A DNA stretch of 64,000 bases from Bradyrhizobium sp. CCGB01 (GTDB lineage: Bacteria > Pseudomonadota > Alphaproteobacteria > Rhizobiales > Xanthobacteraceae). The DNA lies in NCBI RefSeq assembly GCF_024199795.1, contig NZ_JANADK010000001.1, positions 2,232,001-2,296,000 on the forward strand, in the 5' to 3' direction. Positions 26,856-35,967 of the stretch are shown piece after piece. A program made the position numbers and the translations under genes. The notes below the pieces were generated by a model. It worked only from the letters and a program-made list of their open reading frames with translations. It was not told the origin of the DNA and searched no databases. Position 1 is the stretch's first letter. Each line of letters starts with the position of its first letter.

Positions 26856-27134
26856 CTAGCCGAAGCTGCGGCTGTCGAACGATGGCGCAGTCTTGCCACG
26901 GTAGGCCGCCGCTCGCGCGCGGACCAGAACCGCGCCGCAGAAATAGCCGAGCTGGAGCACCGACGCGAAGACGAGGATTGTCACAACCGTGTGAGCTGAA
27001 TCATGTCCCTGCCAGGCGGAGCCCGCACCAAGGATCGTCGCACCGAGAACGATGGCGGGCGGCAGGATGAAGATTCGGAATCGGCCTCCCAGCAACGACC
27101 CGATCAACAGACTGAAAACGGCAACGGTACTCAC
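26856..27134 (-). CDS. Small multi-span membrane protein upstream of EPS locus
   Basis: 92 residues from GTG 27134. GGGGAG sits 6 bases before this GTG, and no such site precedes the longer GTG at 27158. About three hydrophobic segments (VFSLLIGSLLGG, IFILPPAIVLGATILGAG, VVTILVFASVLQLGYFCGAV). The short polar C-terminus ends FDSRSFG. No family recognised. It is divergent from the EPS-initiating transferase gene and shares its control region, so a role in EPS control or assembly is possible but unproven. Confidence 0.6.
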   Translation of the reverse strand: MSTVAVFSLLIGSLLGGRFRIFILPPAIVLGATILGAGSAWQGHDSAHTVVTILVFASVLQLGYFCGAVLVRARAAAYRGKTAPSFDSRSFG

Positions 27135-27481
27135 GACACAACTCCCCGAATTGGTCACGAGTGTTAATGGCTGCGGCCTAATAACGGCTTAAGCGGCATG
27201 GTTGAACAGCCGTTCAAATACTCGCGACAATGCTGTGCGAATTTGACGCGATTTGTTGCGAAATGCGGCGCGATGCCCGCTTAATTGTCACGTGTGTGAC
27301 AGTAGTTTGAGCATTCACATGCAGCGACGCTGCATTGCAGAAAAATCGATTTGATTTTTTCGGTGCACTGCCGCAATGTCGCTTTGTTTAGTTAAGATAT
27401 ACTTCGGCGCACATCGAAAATTTTCGATCGGTTTGCTCGCAATTCTGGTTGCGACTGGCGTGACGAGGCAGCGAGGTTCGG
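27135..27481. promoter_or_regulatory. EPS control region (divergent)
   Basis: 347 bases with no gene, clearly AT-richer than the flanks. It contains GTCAC-N4-GTGAC (27287-27300), a perfect 17-bp palindrome (27319-27335) and the AT-rich stretch TTTAGTTAAGATATACTT near 27388-27405, where a -10 element could lie. A GAGGT site precedes the ATG at 27482. Confidence 0.55.
27319..27342. promoter_or_regulatory. Perfect 17-bp palindrome with overlapping PhaR-motif match
   Basis: ATGCAGCG-A-CGCTGCAT (27319-27335) is a perfect inverted repeat. Directly overlapping it, TGCATTGCAGAA (27331-27342) fits TGCRNYGCASMA, the Bradyrhizobium PhaR consensus as I remember it. A near-identical palindrome lies at 35968-35984. 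Operator function is inference. Confidence 0.5.
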
Positions 27482-28906
27482 ATGGCTGTAGCAACTTACG
27501 GTTCGGAAAACTATTATTCGGTTATATCGAACCGACGCGGAGCCCTCCAAAGACCCCTCCAAGTGGCTTTGATCGCCGGCGACTTCGTCGCCGTGCTGCT
27601 CAGCTATTTCGCGGCGAACGGTCTCTATCGCGTGCTCGTATCGGAGCAGGACTCATCCGTCGGAGCAGGTCTGGTCGTCGGCGCGGTGTTCGTGACGATC
27701 GCTTATTTCCAGGGCGTCTATGATCACCACCGCCTGCTGAACACGGTCTGGCAGCTGCGCAAGGCTTTGGCGGTCTGGTTGATCTCGCTGACCATTCTCG
27801 CCGTCGAGGCGTTCCTGCTCAAATCGTCCGCGGACATGTCGCGCGGAACCACGCTGCTGTTCGCCGCGACCGGCGGCGCTGCCTTGGGCGGTCTGCGCGT
27901 GTTGTGGCGCCTGGCGCTGACCTCGGGCTACGCCAAGGGCCGTCTGGTGGACCGCAAGGTCGTGCTGGTCAGCCTCAAGCCTCTCGATTTCACCTCGACC
28001 CGCTTCAAGGATCTGCGCAAGCACGGCTTCAATGTCGTGCGGCATTTCGTGCTCGATCCGTCCGAGGAGGGTGCGGGCTGGGATCGCGAGATTCGCGACA
28101 TCACCCGTCAGGCGCGCACGGCGGATGTGGAAGAATATCTCCTGGTCATCGACTGGGACGAAATGCCGCTTCTCCAGAAGCTGAGCCAGCACCTGCGCGT
28201 TGTTCCCCAGCCGATCCGCCTCCTGCCGGATTTCCCGATCGCCGATCTGGTCTCGCGTCCGTTCCAGCCCGTCAGCGGCACGGTCGCGATCGAGATCCAG
28301 CGTGCGCCGCTCAGCGTGTTCGAGCAGGCGCAGAAGCGCTGCCTCGACATCGGCCTTGCCTCGTTCGCGCTGCTGTTGCTGGCGCCGCTGCTGATCACGG
28401 CTGCGATCATGATCAAGCTCGATTCCAAGGGCAAGGTGATCTTCAAGCAGTCGCGGCGCGGCTTCAACGGCAAGCAATTCGATATCTGGAAGTTCCGCTC
28501 CATGACGGTGGCGGAAAACGGTCATGTCGTCACGCAGGCGACGAAGAGCGACGCGCGCGTGACGCGTGTCGGCCGTGTGCTGCGGCGGACCAGCATCGAC
28601 GAGCTGCCGCAGCTCTGGAACGTTCTGCGCGGCGAGATGTCGCTGGTCGGACCGCGCCCGCATGCGCTCGCGCACGACAATTACTACGACCAGATCATCA
28701 GCAATTACGTGTACCGGCATCACATGAAGCCGGGCCTGACCGGTTGGGCGCAGGTCAACGGTTTCCGCGGCGAGACGCCGACCATCGATCTGATGGAGAA
28801 GCGGGTCGAGTACGACGTCTGGTACGTCAGCAACTGGAGCATCTGGCTCGACATCAGGATCATCCTGAAGACCGCGCTGGCGCTGATCCATCAGGAAGCC
28901 TACTAG
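27482..28906 (+). CDS. Polyprenyl-phosphate glycosyl-1-phosphate transferase (EPS initiation)
   Basis: 474 residues. An N-terminal membrane domain with about four spans (residues 25-130) and a Rossmann-like middle region (about 150-260) are followed by one more span (about 295-318) and the C-terminal bacterial sugar-transferase domain. Its signature motifs are visible: [46 protein letters not shown] and [16 protein letters not shown]. It should transfer a hexose-1-phosphate, probably glucose, from UDP-sugar to undecaprenyl phosphate at the inner membrane, the first step of the repeat unit (PssY/WcaJ type). A terminator follows. A palindromic site lies upstream. Confidence 0.92.
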   Translation: MAVATYGSENYYSVISNRRGALQRPLQVALIAGDFVAVLLSYFAANGLYRVLVSEQDSSVGAGLVVGAVFVTIAYFQGVYDHHRLLNTVWQLRKALAVWLISLTILAVEAFLLKSSADMSRGTTLLFAATGGAALGGLRVLWRLALTSGYAKGRLVDRKVVLVSLKPLDFTSTRFKDLRKHGFNVVRHFVLDPSEEGAGWDREIRDITRQARTADVEEYLLVIDWDEMPLLQKLSQHLRVVPQPIRLLPDFPIADLVSRPFQPVSGTVAIEIQRAPLSVFEQAQKRCLDIGLASFALLLLAPLLITAAIMIKLDSKGKVIFKQSRRGFNGKQFDIWKFRSMTVAENGHVVTQATKSDARVTRVGRVLRRTSIDELPQLWNVLRGEMSLVGPRPHALAHDNYYDQIISNYVYRHHMKPGLTGWAQVNGFRGETPTIDLMEKRVEYDVWYVSNWSIWLDIRIILKTALALIHQEAY

Positions 28907-28942
28907 CGTCAAGCGCTGTCCTGGCCTGCAATCGCGACAATG

Positions 28943-28979
28943 AAGCCCGGCCGCCTCGTTTGGCGCGCCGGGCTTTTTC
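28943..28979 (+). terminator. Rho-independent terminator of EPS-initiation gene
   Basis: AAGCCCGGC (28943-28951) pairs with GCCGGGCTT (28967-28975), followed by a T-rich run to 28979. It lies 37 bases after the stop, in the convergent gap before the minus-strand gene ending at 28991. Confidence 0.8.
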
Positions 28980-28990
28980 TTTCAGCGCGT

Positions 28991-29779
28991 TCAACCGTGC
29001 GGGCGATCCTCGAAGGGATAGCAGCGGTGGCGAAGCGGCAATCCCTTTTCCGTCACGAAATGCATCAGGAGCTCCCGGTCGATGTCCGGGGCATTGCATG
29101 TCCGGTCCAGAAGCCCGGGGCGGGCGCTCGCCGCGGCCGCCTGGTAGAGCGCGGCAGCGCTCGGGAACAGGCGCGCCTGGAAGATGTCGGCGAAGTCCTG
29201 GACGGCGTAATCCTTGAGCCCGGGCGAGGCCGCATTGAAGATGCGGAGCGCCAGAGGCGCGCGGATGAGCTGGAGCCAGGCTTCGTGCGGCGCGAAGCGA
29301 TAGGACAGTTCGAGCAACTGCGCCGTTCGCGGCCCGAAGCCGGCCTGGCGAATCTCGGCCCAGTAGCTGCCGAACCAGCCCAGTCCTTCGGTCGGTGCAC
29401 AGGCGAGCAGAGTGCGGCTCGTGGACGCGACGGCGGCCGCGTCGAGGTCGGTCTGCTTAAGGTCGCCTGAGCGCGTCGATTCGTCCGCGATCGCGAGCTG
29501 GAGCAGCAGGATCTCGCGCAGCGTCTTGGCGCTGCATAACCGGCGGGCGGACGGCAGATTCTCCGCCACGATCCATCTCAGGCGGTCGAGCTCGTAGCGC
29601 TCGCCGCGCGCGACGCGGCCGGCAATCTGCGGAACAGCGGGATTGGTGACGTCAGGAGCAACGGATGCGATCCAGAGCAGCGTGACCGCAGCGAGAGCGA
29701 CGGTCGAGCCGCGCAGAACCCAGCGAAACGCGGATCCCGCCGGCTGGGCCGGCGGCTCGCCGCTAGGCTCCCTCGACAT
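28991..29779 (-). CDS. Membrane-anchored hypothetical protein coupled to the BY-kinase gene
   Basis: 262 residues from ATG 29779. One N-terminal membrane span (about residues 22-41, VLRGSTVALAAVTLLWIASV) precedes a soluble helical, probably periplasmic, domain (LREILLLQLAIADEST, YRFAPHEAWLQLIRAPLAL) with cysteines in CSAKT, LLACAP and the final CYPFED. The start overlaps the end of the BY-kinase gene by 17 bases, so co-translation and a shared EPS role are likely. No named family recognised. Upstream in-frame residues are the kinase gene in another frame. Confidence 0.65.
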   Translation of the reverse strand: MSREPSGEPPAQPAGSAFRWVLRGSTVALAAVTLLWIASVAPDVTNPAVPQIAGRVARGERYELDRLRWIVAENLPSARRLCSAKTLREILLLQLAIADESTRSGDLKQTDLDAAAVASTSRTLLACAPTEGLGWFGSYWAEIRQAGFGPRTAQLLELSYRFAPHEAWLQLIRAPLALRIFNAASPGLKDYAVQDFADIFQARLFPSAAALYQAAAASARPGLLDRTCNAPDIDRELLMHFVTEKGLPLRHRCYPFEDRPHG

Positions 29780-31973
29780 AATAGCTGTTGTAGTGCGAAC
29801 CCTTGTACGCCTCGATCCGCTTGAGCATTTTCGGATTGGCGCGGTTGAGCACGGCACCCAGGAGCTTCTTCTGAATGCCTTCCGAGCTCGCCATCGATTC
29901 CTGGAGCGCGTTGCGGGTCGTGCGGCCCCACTCGATGACGTAGACCATCGCATCGACGAGGTGGCTGACGGCCTTGGCGTCGGACACCGGCATCACCGGC
30001 GCCAGATCGATGATGATGTATTCATACTCCTCGCGCACGACCGCGAGCAGGTCGGCCATCGACTTGGATGCGATCACGTCTGCCGAGTTCACCATGCGCG
30101 AGGCGACGACGGAGGGCAGGAAGTCGAGCCCGCTCTCCTTGCTGCGCTGGATGTGGTAGCCGAACGAGCGCGGATCCTTGAGGGCTTCGACGAGGCCGCT
30201 CTTGGAATGGGGTGCCAGCGCCCGCGTCAGCGAGCGGGTGTGGAGGTCGCCGTCGATCAGCAGCGTGCGGTGTCCGGTCAACGCGGTGAGATGACCGAAA
30301 TTGGCCGCGACCGTGGTTTTTCCCTCCTTCGGGAGAGACGACAGAATGCCGATCACCTTGACCTCGCGCGAGAGCCGCGCGACGTCGATTGAGACCTTGA
30401 TGTTGCGCAGCGTTTCGGCAAATCGCGAGAACGGGTGCTCGACGACATAGCTGGAAACGTTGGCGTCCGGACCGTCCGCGGAGGTCCTGGACGGGCGGAT
30501 ATCGGGCAGGACGCCGAGGCATTTCACGCCGAGCTGATCCTCGACATCGCTCGGCGAGCGCAGCACGTCGCTGAGCAGCTCTCTCGCGAAAGCGGCACCG
30601 AAGCCGAAGCACAGACCGCCGAACAGGCCGCCCATCAGCGCCAGCAGGGTCTTGGGCGAGCTCTTCTTGTCCGGCTTGACCGCCGTGCTGATGATGCGCG
30701 CTTCGCTGATCGGGAAGCTTTGGTTCTGCGTCGCGTTCTGGAGCTTCTCGAGGAAGTTGTTGTAGAGGTTGCGATAGGTGTCCGCCGCGCTTTCGAGGTC
30801 GCGCAGCTTGACCTGGGCCTGGCTGGTGCTGCCGGCCTGCGACACGAGGTTCTTGAGGTTTTCGTCCAGCGACGTCTCGCGGCTCTTGGCGATCTCGTAT
30901 TCGCTGCGATAGGCGTCCGCGATACGGCGCACTTCGTCAGCGATCGCCTTGCGCAGCTCTTCCATGCGGTTGGCGAGGTTGATGGCCGCCTGGTGGGTCT
31001 TGCCGTAGCGGCTCGACCAATCGGCATACTGAGCCGCGAGGTCGAGATACTGGGCGCGCAGGCGCGTGATCACGGTGTTGTTGAGGGCGTCCGTCACCGT
31101 CGGCTGGACGAGGTCCTTGTCGAGCAGCGCCTCGATCCGGTCGAGGCGCGCCTTGGCCTCGGCGGTGGCGGCGCGCGCGGTGACGAGCTGCGAGTTGGCG
31201 TCCGCGAGCTGCTGCTCGCTCATCAAGCCGCGGCTGGTGCCGACGATGTTGTTCTCGGCCTTGAAGGTCTGCACGGCGCGGTCGCTCGCCGTCGCCTGCT
31301 CGCGCAGCTCGGCGCTGCGCTGCTGGAGCCACTCGCCGGCGCGCTTGGTCGACTGATACTTCGCCTCCAGGGCACCCACGATGTAGGCGTCCGCGATTGC
31401 GTTCGCGATCTTTGCCGCCTTGTTCGGATCGATCGAGCGGTAGTTCAGGGAGAGGACATAGGTCGTGAGCACGCGCTCGACCTTGAGATTCTTCTGCAGC
31501 AGCTCGACCGCGCCACGCTCGACCCGCTCCTTGCTGGGAGGGCCGTCCGATCCGAACAGCGACATGACCTTGCCGATGATGAGCGGAAGCAATCCCGGCT
31601 CGGAGCCGTTGAATTCCGCGTCTTCGGTCAGCTTCAGGCGGCGGACGATCGACAGGATCAGGTCGTCAGACTGGAGAATCTCGACCTGGCTGTCGACGAA
31701 GCCCGGGTCGATCAGCGCGTTGGCGGTTCCGCTGTCCTTATCCAGCACCTGGGTTTGTCGCGTGTCCATCAGGATGCGCGCATTCGCGGTGTACATCGGC
31801 GTTGCGCTGATCAGGTAGACGAGAACGAGTGCGAGCGTACCGGCCACGATGGCGACGATCAGCGGCCACTGGCGACGCACGATGTCCAGAGCGCGTTCGG
31901 CGCTGAGCGTCGTGCCACCGACCTCGATGGCATACTTCGGGCGTTGCGGAAACTGATCTCGTGGCTGAAACAT
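29763..31973 (-). CDS. Polysaccharide copolymerase / tyrosine autokinase (ExoP/Wzc type)
   Basis: 736 residues. A Wzz-type N-terminal region contains TM1 (about 37-57, LIVAIVAGTLALVLVYLIS), then a long periplasmic coiled-coil (about 190-400) and TM2 (about 442-465). The cytoplasmic BY-kinase domain follows: Walker A SSLPKEGKTTVAANFG, Walker A' LLIDGDLHTR, and Walker B YIIIDLAPV. The C-terminal tyrosine cluster reads YKGSHYNSYYVEG. It sets chain length and controls Wzy-dependent export by cyclic tyrosine phosphorylation at the inner membrane. Kinase and copolymerase are fused in one chain. Confidence 0.93.
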   Translation of the reverse strand: MFQPRDQFPQRPKYAIEVGGTTLSAERALDIVRRQWPLIVAIVAGTLALVLVYLISATPMYTANARILMDTRQTQVLDKDSGTANALIDPGFVDSQVEILQSDDLILSIVRRLKLTEDAEFNGSEPGLLPLIIGKVMSLFGSDGPPSKERVERGAVELLQKNLKVERVLTTYVLSLNYRSIDPNKAAKIANAIADAYIVGALEAKYQSTKRAGEWLQQRSAELREQATASDRAVQTFKAENNIVGTSRGLMSEQQLADANSQLVTARAATAEAKARLDRIEALLDKDLVQPTVTDALNNTVITRLRAQYLDLAAQYADWSSRYGKTHQAAINLANRMEELRKAIADEVRRIADAYRSEYEIAKSRETSLDENLKNLVSQAGSTSQAQVKLRDLESAADTYRNLYNNFLEKLQNATQNQSFPISEARIISTAVKPDKKSSPKTLLALMGGLFGGLCFGFGAAFARELLSDVLRSPSDVEDQLGVKCLGVLPDIRPSRTSADGPDANVSSYVVEHPFSRFAETLRNIKVSIDVARLSREVKVIGILSSLPKEGKTTVAANFGHLTALTGHRTLLIDGDLHTRSLTRALAPHSKSGLVEALKDPRSFGYHIQRSKESGLDFLPSVVASRMVNSADVIASKSMADLLAVVREEYEYIIIDLAPVMPVSDAKAVSHLVDAMVYVIEWGRTTRNALQESMASSEGIQKKLLGAVLNRANPKMLKRIEAYKGSHYNSYYVEGA

Positions 31974-31991
31974 TTCTGGGAATCTTGATTG

Positions 31992-32588
31992 TCACTCGGG
32001 AAGGGGGACGGGTTTGAACGGATCGGCGACGTCGGTCTTCCATTCGCCCGACATCAGGCCGGCGCTCGAGCTCGGACCTGCCGGCAGGTTGGTGGCTGTG
32101 GGTGGAGCGGGGCTCCCCGGAGCCGGCGCCATCGCCGCGTCCTGATCCGCGTAATATCCCTTGAGCACCGCGCCGTCGTGCAGCTTGTTGACGAATTCGC
32201 TGATCCTGCGTGCGACGTCGGGTTTTGTGGATACGCAACGGTCTTCGGCACGATGAAGCCCGATGCCGATTGCGATGCGATCGGCCTGGCTCGCTTCACG
32301 CAGCATGTCGCGCACCGAATCAAGTGCCGCGATATCGGTCACCAGCACGCCGGTCAGCCGGCCCGTAAGCTTGTCTCTGTCGTTCTTCGACAGCCGAAGA
32401 ATGACCGACGGGTCCGAGATGAAGGCGCTGACTGCGCCGGGAGGTGCGCGCTCGGCGCGGTCGACGCATTGGGCCCGCGCCGGCGTCGCAAGTGTTGCAG
32501 ACAGCGCAGCGACGACGACCATGACGATCCGTGAGGCCCGGAGAGGACCACGCAACAAGCTATCGAGTTTGAGGAGGATCGCGCTCAT
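31992..32588 (-). CDS. Secreted protein, paralogue of the 33691-34350 product
   Basis: 198 residues. A signal peptide (hydrophobic core MVVVAALSATLATPARA) with cleavage about residue 39 is followed by a helical domain with two cysteines: CVDRAERAPPGAVSAFISDP, ASQADRIAIGIGLHRAEDRC and DVARRISEFV. The tail is rich in Pro/Ala. The same layout (Cys, FxxxPSxxL, ASxADxxxAIGxGLxxAxxxC, xxVxxLIQExV) occurs in the gene at 33691. It lies 18 bases upstream of the BY-kinase gene, on the same strand. Function unknown; a periplasmic accessory to EPS export is a guess from position. Confidence 0.75.
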   Translation of the reverse strand: MSAILLKLDSLLRGPLRASRIVMVVVAALSATLATPARAQCVDRAERAPPGAVSAFISDPSVILRLSKNDRDKLTGRLTGVLVTDIAALDSVRDMLREASQADRIAIGIGLHRAEDRCVSTKPDVARRISEFVNKLHDGAVLKGYYADQDAAMAPAPGSPAPPTATNLPAGPSSSAGLMSGEWKTDVADPFKPVPLPE

Positions 32589-32890
32589 ATCTCGTTGCGA
32601 ATTATTGATGCTGTATGGGATTGGGCCGTAGGTCTTTGATGGCCCAAAACTATGTCAAATTCTTGTGCGGCGCAAAATATAAACCAACGCGGACCAAATT
32701 GCCATCCTCGCTGGATCTTCAACATGAACGACGCTTGTGCTGCGATCAGGCGCAGATTCTGCGAATGATCGCTCACGTCTTGATGCGTCAAGCTTGATTC
32801 TTAGGCAGATGACCATGCAATGACAAAGGCGCGAGGGGGCTCCTCGCGCCTTCAACCTGCGATTGGCGTGTTCGCGAAACTTCGCGCGAT
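32589..32890. other. Gap before the 31992-32588 gene, holding a terminator and a likely promoter
   Basis: About 300 bases. On the right is a strong hairpin ending the protease gene. The rest is AT-rich (for example around 32655-32705) and probably carries the promoter for the minus-strand gene starting at 32588. No coding sequence seen. Confidence 0.45.
32826..32852 (-). terminator. Strong terminator hairpin after cysteine-protease gene
   Basis: AAGGCGCGAGG (32826-32836) and CCTCGCGCCTT (32842-32852) form a perfect 11-bp stem with a 5-base loop. Read on the minus strand the stem is followed by a short T-rich stretch. It lies 39 bases past the stop of the protease gene. Confidence 0.75.
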
Positions 32891-33532
32891 CTATTCGATG
32901 GTTCGCAGCATCGCAAGACGCGTGGCGCGCAGCCGCTCGCCATGGTCGCCGACCGCGACCCAGAAGCGCGGGTTGCCGCCGGACTGCATCGAGATCCACT
33001 CGTACTCCGCAGCGTTCCACGGGCGTACCGAGGCAGAAAGATTGTCCAGAACGAAATCGCCGTCGGCAAGACGCGCGACCAGCACGAGATGGCCCTGGCC
33101 GCCATTGGTCAGCACGACCGCAAGCCGCAGTGCTGATTTGGGCCAACCCATCTCGATCAGCTGATGACGCTTGGTGACCGCGTAGTCGTTGCAATCGCCG
33201 GCGGACGGCGAAACGGTCCAGCGCGCGACCATCGGATTGGTCGATTTCTGCATTGGCGTGATCGACGCGTTGACCGCACTGTTGACCTCGCGCAGCATGC
33301 TCATCGCCCGGTCGCCCGAGGGCAGTGTCCGGTCGGCGGCGTCTACCGCGCATTCGGCGTCATTGTTTATGCAGAACTTGACGAATTGCAGCGGCGCGAG
33401 CGCGTTGTCGTACTCGCGGATGAACGCACTCTTCGCCTGGTTGAGCGAGCCGTCGTTCAGAATCTCGGCCTTGGCGGCGGTGCCGGTCGACGCGATCCCG
33501 ATCGCGACCAGCGATTTGATAATCCAGCTCAT
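32891..33532 (-). CDS. Transglutaminase-like cysteine protease (BTLCP family, LapG-related)
   Basis: 213 residues with a signal peptide (about 1-22, ending AAKAEI). The BTLCP (PF06035) catalytic triad is readable: C114 in AGDCNDYAVTKRHQL, H148 in GGQGHLVLVAR and D163 in GDFVLDNL. FCINNDAEC near residues 53-61 may form a disulphide. This family includes LapG, the periplasmic protease that cuts large surface adhesins under c-di-GMP control, but most alphaproteobacterial members are unstudied. It lies between two genes for paralogous secreted proteins. Confidence 0.85.
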   Translation of the reverse strand: MSWIIKSLVAIGIASTGTAAKAEILNDGSLNQAKSAFIREYDNALAPLQFVKFCINNDAECAVDAADRTLPSGDRAMSMLREVNSAVNASITPMQKSTNPMVARWTVSPSAGDCNDYAVTKRHQLIEMGWPKSALRLAVVLTNGGQGHLVLVARLADGDFVLDNLSASVRPWNAAEYEWISMQSGGNPRFWVAVGDHGERLRATRLAMLRTIE

Positions 33533-33625
33533 GACATCCCCGTCTGGCGTTTTCTTTTGACGCTACGGGTATCTCACAAACGATTTGAGCTTTGGTTCCG
33601 CCGAAATTTACAATTGTAGCGAAAT

Positions 33626-33647
33626 CGGCCGGTCGCGAGACCGGCCG
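33626..33647 (-). terminator. Perfect 9-bp hairpin after secreted-protein gene
   Basis: CGGCCGGTC (33626-33634), a GCGA tetraloop and GACCGGCCG (33639-33647). On the minus strand it is followed by ATTTCGC, giving a weak T-rich tail. It lies 44 bases beyond the stop of the gene ending at 33691. Confidence 0.65.
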
Positions 33648-33690
33648 AGGGAGGTTGGTTAATTCGCTGCCAACGCAGCGGTTCCGGCCA

Positions 33691-34350
33691 TTAACGCGAC
33701 GGGCTTACGGACGTCAGAACCGCGGTGGATGTCGCCGCAAACAGCGTCTGTGACGCCGCGCCGGGGCCGCTCTGGTTCACGGCCGTGGGTTCGGTCGAGC
33801 TTGCCCCACCACCGCGTGCCTCTGCGGCGGTCGAGCCCGGTCCGCCGCCGGCCGTGGTCTCGCCGGTCGGGTCGGCACCGTTCGTCGCTTCGGTCGGGAT
33901 ATCGCCGGTGATGCTGGTGAACGATTGGATCAGGTCGGGATTCTCCGTCTTGAGAACCGCCTCCTGAATCAGTTGGGCAACGCCGGGCTGCGACAGGACA
34001 CAGACCGAGGCGGCGGTGCCGAGGCCGGCGCCGATGGCGCGGCTTTGATCGGCGCTGCTGGCCTTCGCCAATGAGGCAATGCCCTCGACGGTCTCGGGAC
34101 GCGCGGTCAAGAGGTCGCGGACAGCTGAGGCGAGGCCGCCTTGTCCGTCCTTGAACTGATCGAGCAGTCCGCTCGGATTGGCCAGAAAGTCGGTGGCGCG
34201 CTCGGCTGAAACAGCGCCGGTGTTGTTGGCAACGCAGCTCGAGCTCACGCCCGTTGCGCCGAATGCTGCCGGCATTCCGGCAAAAAACGCCAGCGCTCCG
34301 ACGATCACCGTGAAGCGCCTACCAGAATTCCAATTCATCACCCTGCCCAT
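33691..34350 (-). CDS. Secreted protein, paralogue of the 31992-32588 product
   Basis: 219 residues. A signal peptide (FTVIVGALAFFAGMPAAFGA) precedes a helical domain: SSCVANNTGAVSAERATDFL, ANPSGLLDQF, ASSADQSRAIGAGLGTAASV-C, VAQLIQEAV. A Gly/Ala/Thr-rich low-complexity C-terminus follows. Two cysteines are at positions matching the paralogue. An ATG four codons in (34338) is an alternative start. It lies 18 bases after the polymerase gene on the same strand, so it is probably co-transcribed with it. Function unknown. Confidence 0.75.
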   Translation of the reverse strand: MGRVMNWNSGRRFTVIVGALAFFAGMPAAFGATGVSSSCVANNTGAVSAERATDFLANPSGLLDQFKDGQGGLASAVRDLLTARPETVEGIASLAKASSADQSRAIGAGLGTAASVCVLSQPGVAQLIQEAVLKTENPDLIQSFTSITGDIPTEATNGADPTGETTAGGGPGSTAAEARGGGASSTEPTAVNQSGPGAASQTLFAATSTAVLTSVSPSR

Positions 34351-34368
34351 ATTCCAATAATTATAATT

Positions 34369-35748
34369 TTAGTTTAACTCGACTTGCACAGATTTGCCAC
34401 GCTCTTTTCGCATCTGTGACGGTAGCGATTGCGCGAGGCCGCATCCGACGACAGCTGCGAAAAACACGCCGTAACCCGGTATTTGTAGCGAGAAATCGAT
34501 GCAGCTATGTGCAACCCCCAAGACAGCGACGCTCGCGCCGATGACGGGTATGTAGCGATCGCGCTTTCGGCGCAAGCTTCCGGTAAACAAATGGTAAAAG
34601 TACCAGAGGCAGGCCAGCGCGATGATTGCGAAGGCGGGAATGCCCAATTCGACGGCAATTTCCAGGGGCGTGCTGTGAGCGCGGTCCCAGATGCCGAGAC
34701 TGCCGAGCGATGCGGGTCTGTTGGCGGGAAAAACAGCTTCGAAATTGCCCAGCCCGACGCCGAGCAGCCCATGGTCTGCGATGATCTCCAGTGAGGCCTG
34801 GTAGGCCGTCAGCCTCTGAGGGTCGATCAGCCCATGTTCGACGATTCGGTCCGCCACGATGCCGCCTACGAGCTGCAGGAGCACGAGTCCTGCTGCCGCC
34901 GACCCGCCGAGGACCAGCCACTTCCGCGATCTGCCGAGCTCCAGCGGCATGAGATAAAGGATGATGGCCAGCACGAACGCGCCGACTGACAACAGAAGGC
35001 CCGCCCGCGATCCGGTCATGGCAAGCGCGATCGTGCAGATCGCAAATCCCGCACCAAGTGCCACCGGCGCGGACAGGATCTGATCCAGCCGCGATCGCCA
35101 ACCCGGTTGCTCCGCCGGCCCGCCTTCCTGGCGGTGCATCGTGCGCAGAAGCGGCACCAGAAACAGCAGGGCACAGGTGCCGAAGAACGTCGCCGCCGTA
35201 TTTCGATTGACGAACGTTCCCGTGACAAAGCCCAGATACGCTTCTTTCTGCCTGAACAGGATCATGTCCGGTGCGATCAACTCCGCCAGGATTCCGTAGA
35301 GCGCGTACAGACAGCCCGCCCATGCCAGTATGCGTAGCAGCGAGCGCGCAGCGCTCGCCTCGCTTGCAAGGATCACGGCGCGCGTGAAGGCGAGTGAGAG
35401 CAGCAGGACTGATCCGAACGCGAGCCAAGGCCCGCGCGCCGTCACGGAGAGGCGCTCAGGCAATGCAACACCGAAAAATTGCCGCGGCAGTTCCCAGACG
35501 GCTGCGGATTGCGCAGCAGGGCTGCTCCACATTTGCAACGCGACCATGACGCCCACGGTTGCGATCGCCACTGCCAATGGAATGAGCAACATGGCGTTGC
35601 GACGGCTCACGGCGGATAGATCGGCGGTGAGCAAGCTGCAAACGAGCAGAAAATTCCAGAAACAAATCCACGCGAGGTCGAGGGATCCGAGTGGAAGTGG
35701 CGCCAGCACGAACACGGCTGCAGCGAAAAATCGCGATATCGCGCCCAA
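34369..35748 (-). CDS. O-antigen ligase/polymerase-type membrane protein (Wzy-like)
   Basis: 459 residues with about 11 membrane spans. The Wzy_C-type signature is visible: VNRNTAATFFGTC, ALAMTGSRAGLLLS in one span pair, and the large periplasmic loop HGLLGVGLGNFEAVFP followed by WDRAHSTPLEIAVELG. It should join lipid-linked repeat units at the periplasmic face. A second polymerase candidate is encoded at 37206 on the other strand, so this one may serve a different polymer or act as a ligase. Confidence 0.82.
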   Translation of the reverse strand: MGAISRFFAAAVFVLAPLPLGSLDLAWICFWNFLLVCSLLTADLSAVSRRNAMLLIPLAVAIATVGVMVALQMWSSPAAQSAAVWELPRQFFGVALPERLSVTARGPWLAFGSVLLLSLAFTRAVILASEASAARSLLRILAWAGCLYALYGILAELIAPDMILFRQKEAYLGFVTGTFVNRNTAATFFGTCALLFLVPLLRTMHRQEGGPAEQPGWRSRLDQILSAPVALGAGFAICTIALAMTGSRAGLLLSVGAFVLAIILYLMPLELGRSRKWLVLGGSAAAGLVLLQLVGGIVADRIVEHGLIDPQRLTAYQASLEIIADHGLLGVGLGNFEAVFPANRPASLGSLGIWDRAHSTPLEIAVELGIPAFAIIALACLWYFYHLFTGSLRRKRDRYIPVIGASVAVLGVAHSCIDFSLQIPGYGVFFAAVVGCGLAQSLPSQMRKERGKSVQVELN

Positions 35749-35917
35749 AGGCCCCTCTGTCGTTCAGCTCAGCGGCGATGGAGCTATCAGAACTTCGCGC
35801 GAGATCAAGTTAATGCGCATCCGGTCACGATTTCAGCACGATCGGCGCGTTTACCTCCGCCTCGATTCACGAGCCGGACGTCGAGCGACGATGAGCGCTA
35901 AGCATGTCGGTAAATCT

Positions 35918-35948
35918 CGGTTCAACTTGACGGTTAACGGTTGAACCG
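35918..35948. promoter_or_regulatory. 9-bp inverted repeat with internal CGGTT repeats
   Basis: CGGTTCAAC (35918-35926) and GTTGAACCG (35940-35948) are perfect arms around 13 bases that contain GGTTAAC. CGGTT occurs three times in direct orientation (35918, 35931, 35938). It lies in the divergent region between the polymerase and acyltransferase genes, about 20 bases before the next palindrome. Probably an operator. Confidence 0.45.
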
Positions 35949-35967
35949 CAGGTCGAAGGAAGGCATT

